A stretch of 64,000 nucleotides of DNA from Flaviflexus ciconiae (GTDB lineage: Bacteria; Actinomycetota; Actinomycetes; Actinomycetales; Actinomycetaceae), in contig NZ_CP034593.1 in NCBI RefSeq assembly GCF_003971195.1, forward strand, positions 806,001-870,000. Reading direction: 5' to 3'. The notes under the pieces are model-generated. The model had not been told where the DNA came from. It did not search any database and saw nothing but the letters and a program-made list of their open reading frames with translations. Of the stretch, positions 57,094 through 64,000 are shown in pieces (positions within the stretch are counted from its first letter, which is position 1; each line of letters begins with the position of its first letter). Made by a program: the position numbers and the translations under genes.

Positions 57094-59096
57094 TTAACTG
57101 CTCCCGTCAGGCTTCGGATGGAAATGATCGTAGATCTTCTGTGCGAAGGCGGGCCCAATCCCGGGGGCGGTGGCAAGCTCTTCGGGCTAGCCTGCTTGAT
57201 CTTGGCAACGCTCCCAAATTTGTCGAGCAGGTCTTTTTGGCGGGCAGGGCCAAGTCCCGGAATAGCGTCGAGAGCAGAGCGTGTCATGGCCTTCGAACGC
57301 CGCTTCCGGTGGTGGGAGATGGCGAAGCGGTGGGATTCATCGCGCACATGCTGGAGCAGGTGGAGGGCCGCTGAGGAACGAGGGAAGATGACCGGGAAGT
57401 CATCCCCGGGGATCCAGACTTCCTCGAGGCGCTTCGCTAGGCCAACAACTTCAACATCGACACCCAGCTCATCAACAACACGTTGGGCTGCATTAACCTG
57501 CGGGAGGCCACCGTCAACGACGATGAGGTTCGGGCGGTAGGCAAACTTTTTGACCCTGCCGGTGTCCGGATCAACGGCACCCGATACGGCTACTTCTTCG
57601 TCGACGTCACGCGAGCCTTCCTTCACCTTGGCAAGGCGCCTGCGAAGCACCTCGTCCATGGCCGCCGTATCGTCACGTGCGCCCTCGCCGTTCTCGCCAC
57701 GAATGATGTAGTGGCGGTAGTCGGCCTTGCGGGGTATGCCGTCCTCAAAGACGACCATGGACGCCACCTGGTGGGTGCCCTGCGTGTGGGACACGTCGAA
57801 ACACTCGATACGGAGCGGTGCGGCCGAAAGCCCGAGAACATCCCGAAGATCTTCCAGTGCCTTCGCACGTTGCGTGAGGTCGCCGGAGCGCTTTACCTTG
57901 GCGCGAGCAAGTGCCTGGGTGGCATTCTCGTGCACCGTTTCTGCGAGCCGTGCCTTGTCGCCACGCTGTGCCACGTGCAGGTTGATGCGGGCTCCGCGGC
58001 GTTCTTCCAGCCAGGCGAGGATTGCATCGGGATCGTCCGGCATGACCGGCACGATAATTTCTCTCGGGATTGCCGTTGTCGGGGTGTGGGTGCGGTCGTC
58101 AACGGACCGTGCCTGCCCCTCCGGCATCTCACGACTCGGCTTCAGGAGGCGGTTCTCGCCCTGCTCGCCATAGACCTGAAGCAACAGGGCGGTCACCAGC
58201 CCAGCATCGTCCAAGTTCTCAACACGTTCGGTCACCCAGCCACGCTGGCCGCGCACGCGGCCACCGCGCACGTGGAACACCTGAACGCTTGCTTCGAGTT
58301 CGTCGGAGACAAGGCCGAAGACGTCAACGTCGGTTCGGTCCGGGAGAACCACCGCGTTCTGTTCGACAACGCGCTTGAGCGCCTCGACATCGTCGCGGAG
58401 CCGCGCTGCCCTTTCGAAGTCGAGTTCGGTAGCAGCCTTCTTCATGTCGCGTTCGCGGGAACGAATGTGACGCCCGGTGTCACCATCAAGGAAGTTGCAC
58501 AGCTCGAGAGCAAGCTCCCTGTGGTCTTCTTCGGAGATCCGACCCACACACGGTGCGGAGCACTTATCGATGTAGCCGAGCAGACAGGGACGCCCCGAGC
58601 GTTGAGCTTGTTTTAGAACACCGGGTGAGCAGGTTCGCACCGGGAACGTGTGGAGAAGTGAGTCAAGGGTGTGCCGGATCGCCCACACCTGCGTGTAGGG
58701 CCCAAAGTAGCGGTTACCTTTCTTATGAGCATTGCGGGTGATACCTGCTCGCGGAATCGACTCGGACATCGTGACCGCCAGGTACGGGTACGACTTGTCG
58801 TCCCGGTACATGACGTTGAACCGGGGGTCGAATTCCTTGATCCACGAGTATTCGAGGGTGAGCGCCTCAACCTCGGTCTTCAGCACCACCCATTCGACCC
58901 GTCCGGCAGTGGTGACCATTTGCCTGGTGCGCGGGTGTAGGAGCGCGAGGTCCTGGAAGTAGTTGACGAGCCGTTGCCGCAGGTTCTTTGCCTTACCGAC
59001 ATAAATAACGCGGTCGTCCTCGTCGATGAACCGATAGACCCCCGGATCGGTGGGAATATCGGAGGTCTTTGGACGGTAAACGGACGGGTCAGCCAT
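57094..59096 (-). CDS. uvrC: Excinuclease ABC subunit C, frameshifted near the C-terminus
   Basis: UvrC cuts on both sides of a lesion. The N-terminal GIY-YIG nuclease (PGVYRFIDEDDRVIYVGKAKNL), Cys-rich link (CSAPCVGRI), UVR domain (DFERAARLRDDVEALK) and RNase-H-like domain (ECFDVSHTQGTH, NLIVVDGGLPQ) are intact. The frame is lost at 57183-57187; adding one base restores EELATAPGIGPAFAQKIYDHF of the helix-hairpin-helix domain and a stop at 57094. The repaired length is about 667 residues. Without repair the frame runs to 56991 with an unrelated tail. Sequence error is likely. Confidence 0.93.
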
Positions 59097-59100
59097 ATAC

Positions 59101-61932
59101 CTACCCTAGGAGCGGGGCAAGGAATTGTCCGGTGTAAGAATTCTTCACCTTCGCAATGTCCTCGGGGGTACCCTGGGCGATAACCTGTCCGCCGCCGGCA
59201 CCACCCTCGGGTCCCATGTCGATCACCCAGTCCGCGGATTTAATAACGTCCAGGTTGTGTTCGATCACGATCACGGTGTTGCCCTTGTCGGTAAGGCCCT
59301 GGAGGACCTTGAGGAGCTTCGACACATCTTCGAAGTGCAGGCCGGTTGTCGGCTCGTCAAGCACGTAGACGGAACGGCCGTTGCTCCGACGTTGCAGCTC
59401 GGAGGCGAGCTTCACGCGCTGGGCCTCGCCACCGGACAGGGTGGTGGCCGACTGACCAAGTCGAACATAGCCAAGACCAACGGAGTCGAGGGTGGAAAGG
59501 TGCCGGGTGATTCCGGAGACGGGTCCGAAGAACTCGAGGGCCTCCGAGATCGTCATCTCAAGTACATCGGCAACGGACTTGCCCTTGTACTTCACCTCGA
59601 GGGTGTCGCGGTTGTAGCGCTTACCGTCGCACACTTCGCAGGGCACGTACACGTCGGGAAGGAAGCTCATTTCGATCTTGATCGTGCCGTCACCCTTGCA
59701 CGATTCACAGCGACCGCCCTTGACGTTGAAGGAGAACCTGCCGGGGCCGTAGCCGCGGACCTTGGATTCGGGAACCTCAGCGAAAAGCTTGCGCACCCGG
59801 TCCCACACACCTGTGTAGGTGGCTGGGTTTGAGCGCGGGGTACGACCAATCGGAGACTGATCGACGTGGATGACCTTGTCAAGACCGTCGAGGCCCGTCA
59901 CGGACGTGTGACGACCGGGAACAATTCGTGCGCGGTTCAGCTGGTTGGCAAGGGAGTTGTAGAGAATCGAGTTCACGAGCGTGGACTTGCCGGAACCGGA
60001 AACACCGGTGACGGCCACGAAGCAGGAGCGTGGGAAAGAAACCGTGACGTTCTTCAGGTTGTTTTCCTTGCCGCCCTTCACCGTGATCTGGTTCTTCTTG
60101 TCGACTTTGCGGCGTCCCGTTGGAAGCGGGATAGACCTGCGTCCAGCAAGATAGGCACCGGTGATCGAGGAGTCTTCCACCAGAAGTCCGTTGTAGTCGC
60201 CTGCGTAGACGATTTCTCCCCCGCGCTCGCCCGCGCCAGGGCCGATGTCAACGATATAATCGGCGGACTTAATCGTGTCTTCGTCGTGTTCGACAACGAT
60301 CAGGGTGTTTCCGAGATCGCGGAGCTTCTCAAGGGTCTGAATGAGGCGCGCGTTGTCGCGCTGGTGCAGACCAATCGACGGTTCATCCAAAACGTACAGA
60401 ACGCCAACCAGGGCAGAACCGATCTGGGTGGCGAGTCGAATGCGCTGAGCTTCACCGCCGGACAGCCCGGCGGCCCCGCGGGACAGCGTGAGATAGGTGA
60501 GGCCAACGTCGACGAGGAAGCCGAGCCGGAACTGGGTTTCCTTGAGAACAGCATCGGCCACGGCCCGCTGCTTGGGCGTGAGTTCCAGCTTATTGAGGAA
60601 CTGGGACGCTTCGGCGACCGACAGATCGCAGAGCTCTGCGATGGAGAGGCCGCCGATGGTGACGGCGAGAACCTCGGGCTTGAGGCGGGCGCCGTGACAC
60701 TCCTGGCAGGGGATCTCCCTCATGAAGGATTCGTAACGTTCCTTCGACCATTCGGACTCGGTCTCTTCCCGCTTCCTTTTGACGAAGTCGAGAACACCTT
60801 CGAAACCGGTTGCGTACGTGCGTTCACGGCCCCAGCGGTTCTTGTACTTGACCTTGATCTTGTAGTCCTTGCCGTACACGATCGTGTCGCGGACTTCCTT
60901 GGAAAGTTCACCCCACGGGGTGTCGACGGAGAAACCAATCTCCTTGCCGAGTGCGGTCAGTTGCCTCGTGAAGTAGGTCTTGTTGCCAGCCCAGGGCAGG
61001 ACAGCACCATCGCGTAGTGAGATCGACTCGTCGGGAACAACGAGCGCGGGATCCACCTCTAGCTTGGTGCCGATACCCGAACACTCGGGGCAGGCGCCGT
61101 AGGGTGCGTTGAACGAGAACGTGCGGGGCTCAATTTCGTCGAGGGTCAGCACGTGGTCGTTCGGGCAGGCGCGCTTCTCCGAGTACTTTCGGAACCGCTG
61201 CGGATCCTCTTCATCGACGTCCACACGTTCGATGACAACCAGACCATCAGTCAGGCGCAGCGCGGTCTCGATCGAGTCGGTGAGCCGGCGGGTCGAGTCC
61301 TTCCGGACGAGGCGGTCAACGACGACGTCAATGTCGTGACGGAGCTTCTTGTCGAGCGTCGGTGGGTTGTCGAGCCGAACCATTTCGGAGTCGACCTTGG
61401 CGCGGGAGAAACCCTGCTGCTGAAGATCGGAGAACAGTTCGCCGTATTCGCCCTTGCGTCCGCGGATCACGGGAGCAAGAACCTGGAATCGTGTTCCCTC
61501 GGGAAGCTCCATGACGTGGTTGACGATCTGCTCCGCAGACTGCGAGCTGATCTCTTCACCGCACTCCGGGCAGTGCTGGATACCGGCACGGGCGTACAGC
61601 AACCTCAGGTAGTCGTATACCTCGGTAATTGTTCCAACGGTTGAACGCGGGTTGCGGCTTGTCGACTTCTGGTCGATCGCGACCGCGGGCGACAGTCCCC
61701 CAATGTAGTCGACGGAGGGCTTATCCATCCGTCCCAGGAACTGCCTCGCGTACGAAGACAGGGACTCGACGTAGCGTCGCTGACCCTCGGCGAAGATCGT
61801 GTCAAAAGCTAGGGATGACTTCCCGGAACCGGATAGGCCGGTGAAGACCACAAGCTGATCACGTGGGATCTCGAGGTCGACGTTCTGAAGGTTATGCTCA
61901 CGGGCACCGCTGACAACGATATGTTCAGTCAC
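59101..61932 (-). CDS. uvrA: Excinuclease ABC subunit A
   Basis: UvrA is the damage-sensing ATPase of nucleotide-excision repair. Two ABC modules are seen: Walker [10 protein letters not shown] near residue 32 and GVSGSGKST in the second half, with signatures [12 protein letters not shown] and [12 protein letters not shown] and zinc-finger Cys pairs ([13 protein letters not shown]). The GTG at 61932 gives the standard start [17 protein letters not shown]. No ribosome site is evident, so a leaderless message is possible. Length is 943 residues. A possible SOS box lies just upstream. Confidence 0.96.
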   Translation of the reverse strand: MTEHIVVSGAREHNLQNVDLEIPRDQLVVFTGLSGSGKSSLAFDTIFAEGQRRYVESLSSYARQFLGRMDKPSVDYIGGLSPAVAIDQKSTSRNPRSTVGTITEVYDYLRLLYARAGIQHCPECGEEISSQSAEQIVNHVMELPEGTRFQVLAPVIRGRKGEYGELFSDLQQQGFSRAKVDSEMVRLDNPPTLDKKLRHDIDVVVDRLVRKDSTRRLTDSIETALRLTDGLVVIERVDVDEEDPQRFRKYSEKRACPNDHVLTLDEIEPRTFSFNAPYGACPECSGIGTKLEVDPALVVPDESISLRDGAVLPWAGNKTYFTRQLTALGKEIGFSVDTPWGELSKEVRDTIVYGKDYKIKVKYKNRWGRERTYATGFEGVLDFVKRKREETESEWSKERYESFMREIPCQECHGARLKPEVLAVTIGGLSIAELCDLSVAEASQFLNKLELTPKQRAVADAVLKETQFRLGFLVDVGLTYLTLSRGAAGLSGGEAQRIRLATQIGSALVGVLYVLDEPSIGLHQRDNARLIQTLEKLRDLGNTLIVVEHDEDTIKSADYIVDIGPGAGERGGEIVYAGDYNGLLVEDSSITGAYLAGRRSIPLPTGRRKVDKKNQITVKGGKENNLKNVTVSFPRSCFVAVTGVSGSGKSTLVNSILYNSLANQLNRARIVPGRHTSVTGLDGLDKVIHVDQSPIGRTPRSNPATYTGVWDRVRKLFAEVPESKVRGYGPGRFSFNVKGGRCESCKGDGTIKIEMSFLPDVYVPCEVCDGKRYNRDTLEVKYKGKSVADVLEMTISEALEFFGPVSGITRHLSTLDSVGLGYVRLGQSATTLSGGEAQRVKLASELQRRSNGRSVYVLDEPTTGLHFEDVSKLLKVLQGLTDKGNTVIVIEHNLDVIKSADWVIDMGPEGGAGGGQVIAQGTPEDIAKVKNSYTGQFLAPLLG

Positions 61933-61961
61933 TCGGACATTGTAACTGTTCCACGAGACTT

Positions 61962-61977
61962 TCGAACAAATGTACCC
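61962..61977. promoter_or_regulatory. Possible LexA (SOS) box upstream of uvrA
   Basis: TCGAAC-AAAT-GTACCC lies 30 bases before the uvrA GTG. The left half matches the actinobacterial/Bacillus-type LexA site (TCGAAC-N4-GTTCGA) perfectly and the right half only in part. Confidence 0.35.
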
Positions 61978-62100
61978 CTCAACACACTGCGTGTCTCGGC
62001 ACATGGGACCCCCCTATACCGCCGTAGCCGGAATGCTTACGTTCGTAGCAATCCGTTGCTCGGTAGCCGTAAACCCGGCGGGGTCGGTAGTGTAGAGGGC

Positions 62101-62742
62101 ATGAGTATGACCTATCACACCGGTGCCGGCCTCCCTCCCGTAACAATTGACCTCGACGACACAAGGATCGTGAAGATGTCGGTGGGGAGCATGGACAACA
62201 ACGTCTACCTCATCGAGAACAACCTTGGCGATGCGGTGATTGTCGATGCTGCCGCCGAGCCGGAGCGGGTGGCTGAGCTTGCCGCTGGCAAGACCGTTCA
62301 CGCCATTATCACGACCCACGAGCATCACGACCACATTGGCGCTCTCGAAACGGTTCACCACGTGTTCCCGGAAGCCGAGATTCTCGCGACCAAGGAAACG
62401 GGCGCAGCCCTACCGGTTGAGGCAACGGATTCCCTCAAGCACGGCGAGGTTAGGTCCTTCGGTGATCTTGAGCTCGAGTTCATTGTTCTGCGCGGCCACA
62501 CTCCCGCCGGCCTTGCGATTGTCGTTGAGGGGTCTCACATCCTGACCGGCGACTCCCTGTTCCCAGGCGGGGTTGGTAAAACTCCGTCAGAGCAGGCTTT
62601 CTTCCTGCTCTTCAACGATGTTCGCGATCGCCTGTTCGAACGCTTCGACAACGATACGATCATCCACCCCGGCCACGGGAACTCCACGACTTTGGGCGAT
62701 GAACGCCCGAAGCTGACCGAATGGGAAGGACGGCGCTGGTGA
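62101..62742 (+). CDS. Metallo-beta-lactamase-fold hydrolase
   Basis: The ATG at 62101 follows AGAGGG. The metal-binding motif THEHHDH (near residue 67) and downstream GHTPAG and HPGHG motifs mark an MBL-fold hydrolase of about 213 residues, similar in size to glyoxalase II-like and YcbL-like proteins. The substrate cannot be named. It is divergent from uvrA and overlaps the YciI gene by 4 bases, with the transporter gene after that. Confidence 0.9.
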   Translation: MSMTYHTGAGLPPVTIDLDDTRIVKMSVGSMDNNVYLIENNLGDAVIVDAAAEPERVAELAAGKTVHAIITTHEHHDHIGALETVHHVFPEAEILATKETGAALPVEATDSLKHGEVRSFGDLELEFIVLRGHTPAGLAIVVEGSHILTGDSLFPGGVGKTPSEQAFFLLFNDVRDRLFERFDNDTIIHPGHGNSTTLGDERPKLTEWEGRRW

Positions 62743-63008
62743 TTTTCGCAGCGACATACACATACGACCCCGAGCGCGATGACATCCACGATGTTCGCCC
62801 CCTGCACCGCGAGTACCTCAAGACTCTGTTCGATGATGGAAAGCTACTTGCCAGCGGTCCGCGCGGCGACGGTGCCCTTCTCATCCTTTCAGCTGACTCC
62901 GAGCAGCAGGCGATCGATCTTCTTGGCGGCGATCCGTTCATGAAGTCCGGAATCGTCCTCGAACTCGACATCAAGGAGTGGACCGTCGTTTACGGTCCGT
63001 GGGCGTGA
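62739..63008 (+). CDS. YciI-family protein
   Basis: The GTG at 62739 overlaps the MBL stop and follows GGAAGGA. The 89-residue protein has the ferredoxin-like YciI pattern: RPLHREYLKTLFDDGKLLASGPRGDGALLIL, with the conserved His and Asp of the putative active site. The function of the family is not settled. It overlaps the next gene by GTGA. Confidence 0.85.
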   Translation: MIFAATYTYDPERDDIHDVRPLHREYLKTLFDDGKLLASGPRGDGALLILSADSEQQAIDLLGGDPFMKSGIVLELDIKEWTVVYGPWA

Positions 63009-63961
63009 AACGCATTGATCCCTTCATTGTTGGGATCCTTCTTGCATTCGCGCTAGGTCTTCTCTGGCCCGCCTCCGACGGTGTTCGCACCGGGATCTCG
63101 TGGGCCGGAGATGTCCTTGTCGCTATCCTGTTCTTCCTCTACGGCTTGCGCCTGCGAACCTCCGAGGTGCTGGCCGGGCTGACGAACGTCAAGGTCCAGG
63201 GGCTCATTTTTGCCTCCACCTACATCGTTTTCCCCCTTATTGGTCTCGCCATCCATCCGTTGCTGGCCCCGGTCCTTGGTGAAGGCTTCGCGAACGGTTT
63301 CCTCTATCTGGCCTTCCTGCCCTCCACCATCCAGTCGTCGGTGACCTTCACGTCGATCGCCAAAGGTGACACGGCGGCCGCGGTATGCGCGGCAACGTTC
63401 TCGAACGTCATTGGCATGTTTCTCACTCCCCTCTACGTTCTGATCTTCATGAACATTGAGGGTGCCTCGGCCGGATCGATTTCGAGCGTCCTCACCCAAC
63501 TGCTACTGCCGTTTATTGTCGGCCAGATTCTCCAGATCAAGCTGGGCGACCGCATTCGCAAATACCCGAAGCAACTGAAGGTCTACGACCAGGGCACGGT
63601 GGTTGTCATTGTTCTCGGAGCCGTTCTCGACTCGACCGCTGCCAACACGTGGGATGGTGTCACGCCCCTACAGATCGTTGTTCTGATCGCCGTTTCCTGT
63701 GTGCTTCTCGCCATTATTCTGGCGCTCACCTGGTATGCATCGGCTTGGCTCAAGGTGGGCAGGCCCGGCCAAATTGCCGTCCTCATGTGCGGTTCCAAGA
63801 AGTCCCTCGCCACGGGATTGCCCATGGCGCAGGCGATCTTCCCGGCCGCTTTGATCGGGCCGATTGCCGTGCCGGTCATTATCTTCCACCAGATCCAGCT
63901 ACTCGTCTGTGCGGTTATTGCGTCAAGGCTCGGGCGTGAAGAGTCGGACGTAGCCCGGTAG
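63005..63961 (+). CDS. SBF-like (bile acid:sodium symporter family) transporter
   Basis: Ten or so hydrophobic helices with the YfeH/SBF-like segments LFFLYGLRLRTSEVLAGLTN, FLPSTIQSSVTFTSIAKGD and CGSKKSLATGLPMAQAIF. The GTG start is coupled to the YciI stop. Length is 318 residues. Members are predicted sodium-coupled organic anion carriers; the substrate is unknown. Confidence 0.88.
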   Translation: MKRIDPFIVGILLAFALGLLWPASDGVRTGISWAGDVLVAILFFLYGLRLRTSEVLAGLTNVKVQGLIFASTYIVFPLIGLAIHPLLAPVLGEGFANGFLYLAFLPSTIQSSVTFTSIAKGDTAAAVCAATFSNVIGMFLTPLYVLIFMNIEGASAGSISSVLTQLLLPFIVGQILQIKLGDRIRKYPKQLKVYDQGTVVVIVLGAVLDSTAANTWDGVTPLQIVVLIAVSCVLLAIILALTWYASAWLKVGRPGQIAVLMCGSKKSLATGLPMAQAIFPAALIGPIAVPVIIFHQIQLLVCAVIASRLGREESDVAR

Positions 63962-63980
63962 GGGCGCTATCGTTTCCACT

Positions 63981-64000
63981 ATGAAGCCCTTCCTACTCAT
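63981..64000 (+). CDS. Start of a further gene (truncated by window end)
   Basis: ATG AAG CCC TTC CTA CTC follows the transporter stop by 19 bases in the same direction. Only six codons (MKPFLL) are visible, so nothing can be said about the product. Confidence 0.4.

Noticed and set aside
57483..58616. Long plus-strand ORF (377 codons) opposite uvrC
   Set aside because: It lies wholly within uvrC and has no recognisable domain.
59866..61017. Long plus-strand ORF (383 codons) opposite uvrA
   Set aside because: It is antisense to conserved uvrA sequence, with composition typical of a shadow frame.

Overview
The window looks like the chromosome of a high-GC Gram-positive bacterium, most likely in the Actinomycetales and perhaps the Actinomycetaceae. 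I judge this from gene order and protein style, not from a database match. Diagnostic blocks, read in their own direction, are uvrA / uvrC / rapZ-yvcK-whiA / gap-pgk-tpiA-secG, xerD-parA-scpA-scpB-rluB-tyrA-cmk-der, and ctaB divergent from tkt-tal-zwf-opcA. Many genes start with GTG and many neighbours overlap by ATGA or GTGA.

Layout. 0-6 kb: the end of a thymidine kinase gene, a broken beta-glucuronidase gene (uidA) and a membrane-anchored penicillin-acylase-family enzyme. 6.3-18.1 kb: a sugar-acid cluster of gnd, a KDG-kinase-like PfkB kinase, a LarA-family nickel racemase/epimerase, the three genes for its nickel-pincer cofactor (larE, larB, larC), a LacI-type regulator, uxaC and uxuB. 18.2-25.7 kb: a Nudix hydrolase, a GntR/YtrA-controlled ABC exporter operon and a TetR-controlled ABC exporter operon. 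25.6-31.3 kb: an accessory stretch of lineage-specific proteins and decayed genes (a toxin-antitoxin pair and a squalene-cyclase-like gene) ending at a tRNA-Pro gene. 31.5-46.6 kb: conserved housekeeping and pentose-phosphate genes. 46.7-49.1 kb: small accessory genes and remnants. 49.2-62 kb: lower glycolysis, whiA-yvcK-rapZ and nucleotide-excision repair. 62.1-64 kb: a metallo-hydrolase, a YciI protein, an SBF-like transporter and the start of another gene.

Two messages stand out. First, the 6-18 kb cluster can be read as a route from glucuronides to the pentose phosphate pathway. UxaC and UxuB give D-mannonate, whose C2 epimer is D-gluconate, and LarA-family enzymes invert alpha-hydroxyacids. 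No mannonate dehydratase or KDPG aldolase gene is visible here, whereas gnd heads the cluster. Second, ten single-base deletions, mostly in G/C runs, break nine genes, including gap, whiA and uvrC. That pattern points to sequence error rather than biology, and it must be settled before any frameshift here, including the one in larC, is interpreted. The in-frame stops and multiple frame changes at 29.5-31.1 kb look like real decay.
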